A DNA stretch of 64,000 nucleotides from Stomoxys calcitrans (GCF_963082655.1 NC_081553.1:156403441-156467440), one strand, 5' to 3'. Counted from the stretch's first letter, positions 22,095 through 33,140 are shown. The notes: generated from the letters alone by a model not told the origin. Numbers and translations: made by a program.

Positions 22095-23381
22095 CTATGC
22101 CCTGTCTCTCTCGGGATGCACAATAAATTGACGGTTGAACAACCTGGCGCATCTCTTCGGATTAGTCACGGTTATCTCGCCAAAAGTGACTGAGGTCCTG
22201 TCGTCCCGTCTACCGGGGTTCGAGAGAGACTTAACGGTGGCCCACAGTTTGCCTGCACCGGTGCCTAAGTTACATTGCTCCAAGTGTTCCAGCCACAAAT
22301 TCCGCTTATGTTCGTTGACTACCCTGTTTATTTCCAGATTCAGCTCGCTGATTCTGGGGTTAGCGGGGTCCATAGCACGAATCCCATCACGCTCGTCTGC
22401 GAGTACCACTGCTTGTGCCGGGAAATTGGGTCGCACTTGCGGTATTCGACCGGCTGGTATAAAGCGAGCGGCTGCTGCGTTGATGATGTCTCGGAATTTC
22501 CTCTCGGCCACAAGCACATCAGAGGGGGGTGGCAGTTCATTGAAGCGGCGATTGATATACTCTCTGAAGCCAGTCCAATTGGCCTTCTTGTAATTGATGA
22601 ACGTCCGGCGCTCAGAGGTTATGAAGTCGGGTGGTCGGTCGATGGTGAGGATTATGGGGAGGTGGTCTGACCCCAAAGAGATGACGGCTTGCCAGGATAC
22701 GTCACTCAGGAGATCAGGGGATGCGATTGAGATGTCTGGCGAGCTGCTGCACCTCCTCGTAATCCTAGTGGGGGCATCCTCATTCACCGTGCAAAACGTG
22801 GTGCTATCTATCTGCTCTGCCAAAGCTATGCCACGCTGGTCGTTACCTAGGGGAGAATGCCATGACGAGTGATGTGCATTAAAATCCCCCAGAACCAGAC
22901 GACTATGGCCAGATAGCAACCCACTTTTGTCGGGGCTGTAGGCCTGGCCATTAATCGGGACACAGCTACCAACCGGCGGTATATACACGTTATATATCTC
23001 TATCTCGGCAGTACCAGACCTGACTGCTACCCCCATACATTCCATGTATGGGTCACTAGCGTCAAGCGCAGGCGAGATAGGTCTATACTGCACGGAATGG
23101 TGTATAACGGAGGCCAATCCCCCACCTCCATTCCTTGAGCGATCCTTACGTAGCACATTGTAACCGTGACAACTGTGCAAGCTGCAGGTGTTAGTCAGCT
23201 TTGTCTCCTGGATCGCTGCGACCGATATGCTCTTCCGACTCATAAAATCTACAATCTCATCAATCTTGCCTCGCAGTCCATTGCAGTTTAACTGCAAGAA
23301 CGATACACTTCCCGGCACTGGCCTGGCAATAGTAGGGCTAGGTTGCATAAATTGCCGTACGGGAGAGGTCGGGGGGGTCAC
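22095..23381 (-). pseudogene. LINE-A copy 1 APE-type endonuclease
   Basis: This is a 428-residue segment. FLQLNCNGLRGKIDEIVDFM opens the domain, IQETKL holds the catalytic glutamate, GGGGLASVIHHSV and VYIPPVG follow, LVLGDFNAHHSSWHS holds Asp/Asn, and SLGSDHLPIILTI holds the final catalytic His. The linker (LNLEINRVVNEHKRNLWLEH) leads toward the RT. It ends at a TAG where copy 2 has an arginine codon, so this stop is a simple point mutation in the same frame. Confidence 0.9.
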
Positions 23382-23393
23382 ATAGTCCGACGA

Positions 23394-23720
23394 CTAGGAC
23401 GCCGAAGGCGACGACGGCGATGCTTGTGACCCACTGCTGGCTATGTTCGCACAGCACCTAGCGACATAGGCAGTATGACTACACTCCCGTAGCGAAGTTA
23501 GGCCAGAGCAAGAACGGAAATGTACCCACTCCAAGCACCGGTTACACCTCACCGACACTGACCGATGATGAAGGCGGTTCTGGCAAACGGAACAGAACCA
23601 GGGTCCGGGGTTCTTTTCAATCCCGGCACGGACCAGAAGCATACGGAGAAGGCACTCCGGGATATGACTCTCCCATGACGAAAAAAGAAGAACACGTACA
23701 CTGAGGCGGCAGCCCTTGCC
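23394..23720 (-). pseudogene. LINE-A copy 1 N-terminus: 2A-like motif plus PHD-type finger
   Basis: The frame carries LLVRAGIEKNPGP (2A-like ribosome-skipping signature; GIEKNPGP at 23601-23624). It is followed directly by WFCSVCQNRL ... VRCNRCLEWVHF ... CSGL, a CxxC-CxxC-WxH pattern of a PHD-like zinc finger. A Ser/Pro/Ala-rich linker leads to the endonuclease. A TAG at 23394-23396 sits where copy 2 has a serine codon. Upstream this frame reads KGCRLSVRVLLFSSWESHIPECLL back to a TGA near 23740. A second frame starts with the ATG at 23767 and overlaps it, so the real start is unclear. Confidence 0.75.
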
Positions 23721-23774
23721 GATGAAGATTCCATCGGGTCAATCCGGTGCGTACAACCGGCTGCCATGGGATTG

Positions 23775-24233
23775 TATGATAGGGGGTATATTTATTTAGT
23801 CATTCCGCTTGCAACACATCGAAATATCAATTTCCGACCCTACAAAGTATATATACTTCGGATCGTCGTAAAATTCCAAGACGATTTAACGATGTCCGTG
23901 TCTGTTGTAATCACTCTACAGCCTTCAAACATTGAAATATTGAGCTGAAATTTGACGCAGATACATCTTTTTGATGCACGCTGGTTAAGTTCTTGAACGG
24001 GCCAAATCAGATCATATTTAAATATAGCTGCTATATAGACCGATCTGCCGATAAAGTGTCTAATGCCCATAAATGCCTTTTTTTTTATCCGATTTCTCTG
24101 AAATTTGAGTGAGTGATTCTAGGCCTCGAAACATCTAACCCAAATTTGGTCCATATCGGATTATATTTATATATAGCTGTCATATAGACCGATCTGCCGA
24201 TAAAGGGTCTGAAGCGCATTAGAACTTTATATA
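23775..24233 (-). mobile_element. HINE-2 repeat, 3' half
   Basis: It starts GGGGGTATATTTATTTAGTC, then CAACACATCGAAATATCAAT, and continues with tandem units containing ATATAGACCGATCTGCCGAT. It is homologous and inverted relative to the end of the copy at 34268-35690. Together with the stump at 20190-20202 it forms one repeat interrupted by LINE-A. It is cut off by the mariner MITE at 24234. Confidence 0.7.
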
Positions 24234-24472
24234 TTGGGTTGCCCAAAAAGTAATTGCGGATTTTTTAAAAGAAAGTAAATGCATTTTTAATAGAACTTAG
24301 AATGAATTTTAATCAAATGTACTTTTTTTTACACTTTTTTTTCTAAAGCAAGCTAAAAGTAACAGCTGATAACTGACAGAAGAAAGAATGCAATTACAGA
24401 GTCACAAGCTGTGAAAAAATTTGTCAACGCCGACTATATGAAAAATCCGCAATTACTTTTTGGGCAACCCAA
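24234..24472. mobile_element. Irritans-like mariner MITE (239 bp)
   Basis: The terminal inverted repeats TTGGGTTGCCCAAAAAGTAA... and ...TTACTTTTTGGGCAACCCAA are flanked by TA on both sides (24232-24233 and 24473-24474). There is no transposase. The ends match the larger mariner at 29138-30086. Confidence 0.9.
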
Positions 24473-24517
24473 TAATATTTAAATTTCTTTAATGGATAAT
24501 TTTAGTCGCTAATCTGT

Positions 24518-25005
24518 TCAGGAAGGGTTTCATTGGTAGTGATATTTGGACATAAAACAAGAGCCAAACTTTGTGTTGCTTGCCAAATAGATATTTTTGT
24601 GCGGATATCTTAGTTTTATAGTGAGATTGGGCTTTTCAATTCGGCGAGCTGGTTAGTATTTTGATTACTCTTGTTAAATCCATATTGCAAAAATTTTTTA
24701 CTTTGCGCTAGTATTACTTTGTATCAAAATTGGTTATTTGATTTCAACAGGATATTGTCTCGTTTTCCACAATCGGTTTTATGTTATACTTTTTTTTATA
24801 AAAAACCACGTATATAAACTAAAAACAGTAAGCAAAACAAATTTTTATTCATGTCAAAAAATTAAATTTTGGTCAATTTTTATAAAAAATACCACTTTTA
24901 TTATGATCAAATGACGTTAAGATCTCTTCGAATTTCATTAAAACCTACCGAAAATTCTTTTCGGTGGATAGATAGGGTAAAAATTTCATGCAACTATTGC
25001 AGCAA
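24518..25005 (+). repeat. Diverged dispersed repeat, relative of 1240-1650
   Basis: Ordered blocks shared with 1240-1650 (see that entry). No coding potential. 25006-25180 shows nothing further. Confidence 0.4.
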
Positions 25006-25180
25006 AGAAGTTAGTACCAAAATAGTAAATACTAGAAATAAACATTTTCCAATTTATTGAAAACATTTTCCAATTTATGACATTCTCGAAATTTTTTGTC
25101 AACATTTGACTGGCAAATTTTCACCACATGAAAAATGTTTTTGCATGTTTGACTTTCGAGCCAATTTTAATATAAACATT

Positions 25181-26225
25181 TTTATACCCTCCACCATAGG
25201 ATGGGGGTATACTAATTTCCTCATTCTGTTTGTTACTCCTCGAAATATGCGTCTAAGATCCCATAAATATATATTTTCTTGATCGTCGTGACGTTTTAAG
25301 TCGATCTAGCCATGTCCGTCCGTCCGTCTGTCTGTCGAAAGCACGCTAACTTTTGAAGGAGTAGAGCTAGCAGCTTGAAATTTTGCACAAATACTTCTTA
25401 TCAGTGTAGGTCGGTTGGTATTGTAAATGGGCCAAATCGGTGCATGTTTTGATATAGCTGCCATATAAACCGATCTTGGGTCTTGACTTCTTGAGCCTCT
25501 AGAGGACCGATTTCAACCAACTGTACTAGGTATGATTGAAATCGGTCCATAACCTGGTATAGCTGCCATATAAACCGATCTTGGGTCTTGACTTCTTGAG
25601 CTTTTAGAAGGGGGAATTCTTATCCGATTTAACTGAAGTTTTGCGCATATTGTTTTGATATCACTTCCAACATTTGTGCGAAGTATGGTTCAAATCGGTC
25701 CATAACCTGATATAGCTGCCATATTAACCGATCTTGGGTCTTGACTTCTTGAGTCTCTAGAGGGCGCAATTCTCATTAAATTTGGCTGTAATTTTGCACA
25801 TGGTGTTTGGTATCACTTCCGACAACTGTGCCAAGTATGGTCCAAATCGGTTTATACCCTGATATAGCTGCCATATAAACCGATCTGGGATCTTGAGTTC
25901 TTGAGCCTCTAGAGAGCGCAATTCTCATCCGATTTGGCATAAATTTTGTACAACGGCTTCTCCCATGGCCTTCAATATACGTGTGCAATATAGTCTGAAT
26001 CGATCTATAGCTTGACACAGCTCCCATATAAACCGATTTCGCTTCTTGAGCCCCGAATCGGACTATAACTTGATAAAGCTCCTCCTCCTTCTCCTCCTCC
26101 GTCCATATTCATTATTCTTTGTTTGACTAAAAAGAGATACTGTGCAAAGAACTCGACAGATGCGATCCATGGGTGGAGGGTATATAAGATTCGGCTCGGC
26201 CGAACTTAGCACGTTCATACTTGTT
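25181..26225 (-). mobile_element. HINE-1 repeat, near full length, minus orientation
   Basis: It starts TTTATACCCTCCACCATAGG, has a (GTCY)n tract at about 25316-25335, about four tandem units with ATATAGCTGCCATATAAACC, and ends with GGGTATATAAGATTCGGCTC, GGCCGAACTTAGCACG and CTTG. A short CTC-repeat block lies at 26079-26100. Following sequence 26226-26589 is AT-rich with no gene seen. Confidence 0.8.
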
Positions 26226-26589
26226 TTTTTTTTTTTTGAATATTTCATGAAAGTATTCACTTCAAAGAAATTATTAGTTATATTTTGTTTAAAAAATTTC
26301 AGAAATTAAAAAAAATGACAATATATTGCATTTAAGTCTTTCAGGCCAATTCTGAAAATTCACTGGAAAATGGATTAGGGAACAAACTCCCAGTAAATTG
26401 TTATTCAGAATAGGGGAAAAGGGAGCAGGGAATAAACTGCCACGGAATTGTTATTCAGAATAGAGCTGTTTATTATGCAATTATAAGCCACAAGTGGCCG
26501 ATTAACCATCACAATATTCAACATGTATAACAACTACTCATAAAAAAATATATTAATAAAAACATATTGAAAGAAGAAATTATCTATAC

Positions 26590-28640
26590 TCCCGTTGTAA
26601 ACGTTTTAGGATATTTGAATTTCATAATGCTTACAAATGCGCAAGGAATCTAGTAACTTCCAACATTAAAGCCAAAAAAATTGCTTATTTTAGCAGGAAA
26701 TTTCAGGAGGCATTAAATACAAAAGATACCTGGAGGCATATTAAGTCATTGGAATAGGGGGCGATAATATAGCAGTTGATGATAATGTGGATTTGGATGC
26801 AATTAATGAAAGTGTTTTAAATATATCTCTACCAAGGCCCAGTATTAACTTTTATGGGAATGTACTAAGTAATATTGACAATGATATACTCGGAATCAGC
26901 TTTTTGATTTCGGACACTTTGAACCATATGACATCATCGATGCCGTCAAATCAATTAAATCTAATGCTGTAGGATCTGATCTAATTGATCCTCAAATAAA
27001 AATTTCCCCATATTCTGCCATACATTTGTTATTTCTTTAACAATATTATATTGAGCTGCTATCCACAATCCTGGAATCAGGCAAGAGTAGTCCAGGTACC
27101 GAAAAATAATCAAAAATTTAGACCTGTAGCCATATTTTCATATAAAGGGTGATTTTTTTGAGGTTAGGATTTTCATGCATTAGTATTTGACAGATCACGT
27201 GGGATTTCAGACATGGTGTCAAAGAGAAAGATGCTCAGTATGCTTTGACATTTCATCGTGAATAGACTTACTAACGAGCAACGCTTGCAAATCATTGAAT
27301 TTTATTACCAAAATCAGTGTTCGGTTCGAAATGTGTTCATTCACCGTAACGTTGCGTCCAACAGCATCTTTGAAAAAATACGGTCCAATGCTTCCACCAG
27401 CGTACAAACCACACCAAACAGTGCATTTTTCGGGATGCATGGGCAGTTCTTGAACGGCTTCTGGTTGCTCTTCACTCCAAATGCGGCAATTTTGCTTATT
27501 TACGTAGCCATTCAACCAGAAATGAGCCTCATCGCTGAACAAAATTTGTCAAAATTTGAACACATTTCGAACCGAACACTGATTTTGGTAATAAAATTCA
27601 ATGATTTGCAAGCGTTGCTCGTTAGTAAGTCTATTCATGATGAAATGTCAAAGCATACTGAGCATCTTTCTCTTTGACACCATGTCTGAAATCCCACGTG
27701 ATCTGTCAAATACTAATGCATGAAAATCCTAACCTCAAAAAAATCACCCTTTATTTCGAAGATATTTGAACACCTTTTGAACAAACAATTTTCGCAACAT
27801 ATTGCGGATAACTCGCTTTTAACCAACCTCCAATCAGGATTCCGGCCGAAGCACAGTTGCACTACTGCACTTTTTTTGTTGAAGATTTAAGAAGTAATAT
27901 TGATCGCAACAAAATCACTTTTCTGGTTCTGTTAGATCATTTTAAGGCGTTTAACTCTGTTGACCCCAAAATTCTCTGTCTTGAACACTTAAATTTTTTT
28001 TTAAATTTTCCGAATCTTCAACAAATCTGATTCATTCCTATCTTCCCTTCCCAAACAGTTGCAGAGTTGTAGTATATATATGTATGCCGATGATGTTCAA
28101 CTGTATATAAGCACGTCAACTGAGAAAAAAAATGATACCATAGATCGTCTGAATAACGACCTTAACAATATTAATGCGTGGGCGAATGCGAATGGCCTTC
28201 AATTGAACCCCTCGAAGTCAAAATGCATAGCCATTTCCAGAAATCGCACAATATTGCCACTAAATATTAATATTGTAATTAATGGTTCTGCAATCGAAAT
28301 GGTGACCTCAGCGAGTAATCTTGGCGTAGTTTTTGATGATAAATTATCATGGGCGAATCATATTAACTCGGCAGTTGGCAAGACGTATGGTGTATTAAGG
28401 ACCTTATAAATGAGTCGCTCGTATACTCCCATAGAAATTAGAATGCTCTTGGCAAAAACATATATCCTGCCAAACCTTTTATATTCTTGTGAAATGTGAA
28501 AATATATTACTTAATTTTTACTTTATAGCTAAGTTGCAAATCAAAACTGTACGATTACCTAACCCATACATACTCTGGGCCGATGTACCACAATAAACCT
28601 CTCAACAGAATATTGGGCCTTATCAGAGCATGAACCAGTT
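26590..28640 (+). pseudogene. LINE-E reverse transcriptase remnant, split by a Tc1-like insertion
   Basis: Plus-strand frames show LINE wording in order: KKIAYFSRKFQEALNTKDTW at about 26670, FRPVAIFSY just before 27143, ISKIFEHLLNKQFSQ and NLQSGFRPKHSCTTALF after 27755, LVLLDHFKAFNSVDPKIL (motif A) at about 27920, YMYADDVQLYIST (motif C) at 28077, and SASNLGVVFDDKLSW (motif E). This fits a CR1/Jockey-like RT. Frameshifts and stops make it dead. Confidence 0.7.
27145..27751. mobile_element. Tc1-like palindromic derivative, copy 1 (607 bp)
   Basis: The ends AAGGGTGATTTTTTTGAGG and CCTCAAAAAAATCACCCTT are flanked by TA. The inverted arms are about 195 bp each and both encode the transposase N-terminus starting NRLTNEQRLQIIEFYYQ. 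The ~215-bp core, on the minus strand, encodes FSDEAHFWLNGYVNKQNCRI and PYFFKDAVGRNVTV, part of the DDE domain. It is an internal-deletion derivative and cannot make transposase. It sits inside the LINE-E remnant. Confidence 0.85.
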
Positions 28641-28729
28641 TAGTCTTTATAGACCATGGTAGCAATAGATCGCAATTATGTAGGCGGCGCAAAGAGCAAT
28701 ATGTACGCGATACAAGCAAGTCTACCGAG

Positions 28730-29030
28730 AAAATTACATTAAAATATTATGTTTTTAGAAAAAATCGATTGAATTTTCGTTTCTGTAGAAATTTTATTGA
28801 AATTTCGCTTGTAGAAACATTTTTTTTCTTTTGAAATTTTGTTTTTAGAAAAATTTCATAAAGAAAATTTTTTATAACCAGTTTTTTTAAATTTTGTCTT
28901 CAGAAAAAATTGTACAGAAACATTGTTTTACTTAACATAATTGTTATTTTATCATTAATATTTGTGTAGCTGAGCGGACCGAATACACCTAGTATGAATA
29001 TAACACATGTATTCTTGCTATGGATTCACA
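28730..29030. other. AT-rich, no gene seen
   Basis: This is repetitive AAAATTTCATT/GAAATTTTGTTTTTAG sequence like that at 2280-3000. Confidence 0.4.
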
Positions 29031-29113
29031 ATTACTTACTTACTTACTTTAAATGGCTACGACAGAATATTTGTTCCACTAGCAGAACGTAGAATAGCGT
29101 TCCAAGCGCCTCA
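29031..29113 (-). repeat. LINE-B 3'-end fragment with (TTAC)n tail
   Basis: TTACTTACTTACTTAC, then TTTAAATGGCTACGACAG and GAACGTAGAATAGCGTTCCA match the minus-strand 3' end of LINE-B at 5754-5822. Only ~80 bp remain. Confidence 0.75.
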
Positions 29114-29137
29114 CAATTATTATGGCAAAATGAAATA

Positions 29138-30086
29138 TTGGGTTGCCCAAAAAGTAATTGCGGATTTTTTAAAACAAAGTAAATGCATTTTTAACAAAAC
29201 TTAGAATGAACTTTAATCAAATATATAATTGTCATTTTGTTCAATAACCTTTTGGCCATCTTCCTGGCAAATTTAGTATTCCACGCTCATAGAACTGCTG
29301 GCCTTTATCTGCAAAAAACTGAACCAAGTGCGATTTTATAGCCTCATCATTGCCGAAAGTTTTACCACTTAAGGAGTTCTGCAAAGATCGAAATAAATGG
29401 TAGTCTGATGGCGCAAGGTCAGGGCTATATGGTGGATGCATCAAAAGTTCCCAGCCAAGCTCACTCAGTTTTTGGCGAGTGACCAAAGATGTGTGCGGTC
29501 TAGCGTTGTCCTGGTGGAATATGACACCTTTACGATTGACCAATTCTGGTCGCTTCTCCTTGATGGCTGTATTCAATTTGTCCAATTGTTGACAGTAAAC
29601 ATCCGAATTAATCGTTTGGTTCCTTGGAAGCAGCTCAAAATATACCACACCCTTCCAATCCCACCAAACAGACAGCATAACCTTCTTTTGGTGGATATCA
29701 GCCTTTGAAGTAGTTTGAGCTGGTTCAACATGCTTGGACCATGATCGTTTTCGACTAATGTTGTTGTCAACAATCCATTTTTCATCTCCAGTTATGATTC
29801 GTTTTAAAAACGGATCGAATTCATTGCGTTTAGATGCATATCACAAGCGTTGATTCGGTTTGTTAAATGAATTTCTTTCAATACATGTGGTACCCAAATA
29901 TCAAGCTTTTTCACCAGTCCAAGACTTTTTATGTGATAATGAACGGTTGATTTTGGTATATTTAACTTCTCTCCTATATCACGCTCAGTTACATGACGAT
30001 CCAATTCGATTAATGCTTTGATTTGGTCATCATCAACTTCATTTGGCCGACCTGAAAAATCCGCAATTACTTTTTGGGCAACCCAA
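29138..30086 (-). mobile_element. Irritans-like mariner, deleted (949 bp)
   Basis: The terminal repeats TTGGGTTGCCCAAAAAGTAA (left) and the inverse (right) are flanked by TA at 29136-29137 and 30087-30088. The minus strand encodes transposase pieces. 29804-30050 has the second helix-turn-helix (GRPNEVDDDQIKALIELDRH ... DIGEKLNIPKSTVHYHI). 29241-29678 has the catalytic part (SVWWDWKG, HQDNARPHTS, YSPDLAPSDYHLF), so the DD34D acidic residues are all visible. The N-terminal ~60 residues are deleted and the two parts are in different frames. Confidence 0.9.
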
Positions 30087-31481
30087 TATATCATATGAAA
30101 AGTTAAATTTGTTCTTATTTGAAGAAATACCGTTCCTTGGACACCATATTCCCTGCAAATTGGGTTTTGGTAGTATTTTGATAAAATTCAGCGAACAGTG
30201 GTACCATTTATACAAGGAGTCACAATGACCGGGTTTTTCCATCTATCACATACGTATCTCCGTATTTGTTTTTAGATTAATTATTCTAAAGATCGCACCG
30301 ATTTTATAAAATGCTGCATACTTTTCGAACAAAAAAGTTTTTTTTCAATTGAAATTGAAAAATCGTTCTAAACGATCGGTTGGTATACCTAGCGTTAAAC
30401 AAAACATTCTCACCTTTCCTCCGGTGCTAAAATTTCTTTGACCCAGACGTGTTCTATTCCATTTGACTTTGATGAATATATAGTACCTGAGTAAACGATT
30501 AAAAAAAAACCTTGTGTAAACAGCACAGTAATAGAGACAAAAAAAAAATAGTTCGCCAGATTGCGAGAAATCGCTCTCAATAGCAAATATTGTGATTTAA
30601 TTTTTTGCTTCCTTAGTTTTAACATATTTACTGATGACTACCATTAAAGTTTTGAAATCGGTGATGATAAAAAATTTGATTTTTGGCTAGTGAAATTGCA
30701 TCCTGAACCACCATGCGACGCTGAAGTAGGCGGCCGAAAGTGGTCTAGGTGTTAATCCATCGAAGACGTCTCCTGTCAATGGCACCTGTCTCCTTCAGAA
30801 TAGAGAACGTACCATTTATTTAAACCCCAAATTCCTAGGTGCCTTGCTGAAATTGAACTTTAAATCCAACATTTTGGAAAATGCGATAGAGGCAAGTCTT
30901 GTCCTATACAACTGCCAGAGAGCCATTGCTAAAAGTGGGGGCCTTAACCGCGTATCATGCATTTGCTGTATACTATAGTTTTCAGATCCCTCCGACTCTT
31001 TTACGAGTACGAAAAATTCATTCATTCACTTTAATGCCATATTTAAGGTGGTGTTATATACCATGTGCATCCGTGTACATTCCCGTGGCCGTTCTTGTCA
31101 GAAAAAGTTAAAGTAAATAGATTTGATTTCGTCGTTGGAGTCGTGTTTGGACATCAAAGATTGCTTAGGTAATAGGTCTTTACTTTTGTGTGTGTTGCTA
31201 ATGATAGATGTACTTTTTGAGTAGAGAAGTTGACTCCGGATGTTTATTATTTCATAATACACTTGCCTAACGTTTGACTAGGATGGCATGTTGCTATCAT
31301 TGAACTGTTTACTAATCAGTGATTAGATGGAAGTATGTAATCTTTTAGTGGTATATTAGACTGATGATTTATCATGATGATTCATTCACCTTTTTTCTCG
31401 TTTTCGAAATCGCTATCTCCATAGCCTGTTCAATGCACTTTGCAACACCTCATTTTGCCCTAACTTATTAAGGGGTTTTTA
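30087..31481. other. Unannotated intron stretch
   Basis: Mostly AT-rich single-copy-looking DNA. It contains only the candidate alternative exon at 30417-30625. Other frames here are short and unconvincing. Confidence 0.4.
30417..30625 (-). CDS. Candidate alternative first exon of the SLC45-like gene
   Basis: An ATG at 30625-30623 opens a frame of ~70 residues with a hydrophobic stretch (YFFFVSITVLFTQGFFLIVY) and a hydrophilic end (HVWVKEILAPEER). It ends at a strong donor, GGAAAG|GTGAGA. The frame stops in phase 2, so it would splice in frame to exon 2 at 914 to give ...APEER-HKTRMELV. Against it: phase agreement happens by chance one time in three, and I recognise no homologue. The 73 nt after a possible acceptor (ACTCAG at ~30490) would not fit as a cassette exon. 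Confidence 0.22.
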
Positions 31482-31698
31482 TTGGGTTGCTCAAAAAGTA
31501 TTTGTCGGCAATATAGTAGTAATATAGTCGGCGTTGACAAATTTTTTCAACGGCTTGTGACTCTGTAATTGCATTCTTTCTTCTGTCAGTTATCAGCTGT
31601 TGTTGTTTTGTTGTTCTATTTAAATAAAAATAAATCAAAGCTGGCAACAATTCCTGCAAGAGTATGAAACAATTGTATTTATTTGTGGCCAACAACAA
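31482..31698. mobile_element. Mariner end fragment
   Basis: It starts TTGGGTTGCTCAAAAAGTA and then carries the CGGCGTTGACAAATTTTTTC and TGTCAGTTATCAGCTGTTG leader seen inverted in the MITE at 24234-24472. No second terminus is present. It abuts a truncated HINE-1. Confidence 0.7.
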
Positions 31699-31699
31699 T

Positions 31700-32520
31700 G
31701 GATGAACCCTCCACCGTGGATCGCATTTGTCGAGCTCTTGCCACGGTATCTCTTTTTAGGCAAACAAAGGATGAAAAAGAATTGCTATGTTATTGGAACA
31801 ACATCAAGTTATGGTTCATTTCGGACCATAATTGAACTGAATATTGGGGACCATAGTAGAAGTCATTGTGTAAAATTTCAGCCAAATCTAGTAAGAATTG
31901 TGCACTTTAGGAGCTGAAGAAGTAAAATAGGGAGATCGGTTTATAGGGGAGCTGTATTAGGCCATAAACCGATTCATGCCATATTCGACACGTATGTTAA
32001 AGGTCATGAGAGAAGCCGTTGAAAAAAATTTCAGCCAAATCGGATAATAATTGCGCCCATTAGGGGCCCAAGAAGTCAAGATCCCATGTCGGTTAATATG
32101 GCAGCTATATCGGGTTAGGGACCGATTTGAACTTCAGCCTTAGCACAGTTGTTGAAAGTCATAACAAAACACCTCATGCAAAATTTCAGTTAAATCGGAT
32201 AAGAATTGTGCCCTCTACCGGCTCAAGAAGTCAAGATCCCAGATCGGTGTATATGACAGCTATATCAAAACGTGGACCGATATAGCCCATTTACAATCCC
32301 GACCGATCTACACTAATAAGAAGTATTTGTGCAAAATTTCAAGCGCCTAGCTCTACTCCTTCGAAAGTTAGCGTGCTTTCGACAGACAGACGGACGGACA
32401 TGGCTAGTTCGACTTAAAATGTCATGACGATCAAGAATATACATATATACTTTATGGGGTCTTAGATGAATATTTCGAGGAGTAACAAACAGAATGACGA
32501 AACTAGTAGGGTATAAAAAG
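31700..32520 (+). mobile_element. HINE-1 repeat, 5' truncated
   Basis: It begins inside the 5' block (CCCTCCACCGTGGATCGCAT), has about four tandem units, a short (GTCY)n tract (~32383-32398) and ends ACTAGTAGGGTATAAAAAG. The 5' palindrome is missing. Confidence 0.75.
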
Positions 32521-32739
32521 GTTGGTTTGGTATATATACAAACGCACACAAGCTTTAGACAAATAAATTTAATCAACAATCAACTTTTAAACTGAGCATA
32601 TGAATAAGATTTGTTTGTCGCTCAAAAATTGTTTAGCACTCTCTGAAATCGAGAAACTCTTTTATTTAACTTTTTTAAACAACATTAATGGCTTTTATCA
32701 TTGAAATTTAAATTGGTTACTAAAGAAATCGCACTCATC

Positions 32740-33140
32740 GGTAGGTCTCTGTCTGATTGGAAAGCATGCTGATGTGTATACAAAAGGTTGGAGTTAAAGA
32801 TTTGTGAAGAAGCTGTGACGACATCGAGAAAGATCAAACTATAGAACATCTGTTGTGCGCCTGTTCTTCTTATTTCTTGAGGACTTTTCTGATTTTGCGA
32901 ATGTGAACACTCTCAAGTTATTAGGCTTTTTAAAGAGACTAGGGTATGTCCATACTGGCATGGGAGGAATAATATCCGCACACTCTTTTCATCCTAGACT
33001 AAACTAAAGCGATCTGGCTTGTCCATTAGTAGAAACTAAAAGGCAACTTTCATGTTCGGGTTCTGTGGTATCACAATGGACTTTAATCTCTAAGTGTGTC
33101 TAATTTCAGGATGTCCAAAAACTAACCTAACCTTACCTAG
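32740..33140 (+). pseudogene. LINE-D 3'-end fragment
   Basis: TGATTGGAAAGCATGCTGAT, ATAGAACATCTGTTGTGCGCC and the tail CTAAGTGTGTCTAATTTCAG followed by AACCTAACCTTACC match the C-terminal and 3' end of LINE-D at 53745-54080. It is 5' truncated and frame-broken. Confidence 0.65.

Larger units (their letters stand above)
20204..23774 (-). mobile_element. LINE-A copy 1: 2A-like/PHD/endonuclease/RT retrotransposon
   Basis: This near full-length non-LTR element of ~3.57 kb reads on the minus strand. Its 3' end is a CAA repeat (GTTGTTGTTG on plus). The 5' end is near CAATCCCATGGCAGCC. One reading frame runs from the 2A-like motif at 23624 to 20241, broken only by two TAG codons (23394-23396 and 22095-22097). 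It interrupts a HINE-2 repeat: the left side ends ACCACCGTAGGA and the right side resumes ATAGGGGGTATATTTATTTA. The target duplication is degraded. The clade (Jockey/I/CR1-like) is not settled. Confidence 0.85.

Noticed and set aside
22135..22872. Overlapping plus-strand frames of 90-150 residues
   Set aside because: They are antisense to the LINE-A endonuclease. The same shadows recur over copy 2 at 44.5-46 kb.
31482..32520. Mariner fragment plus HINE-1 as one composite transposon
   Set aside because: The mariner lacks a second terminus and the HINE-1 lacks its 5' palindrome. Simple adjacency of two truncated elements explains it.
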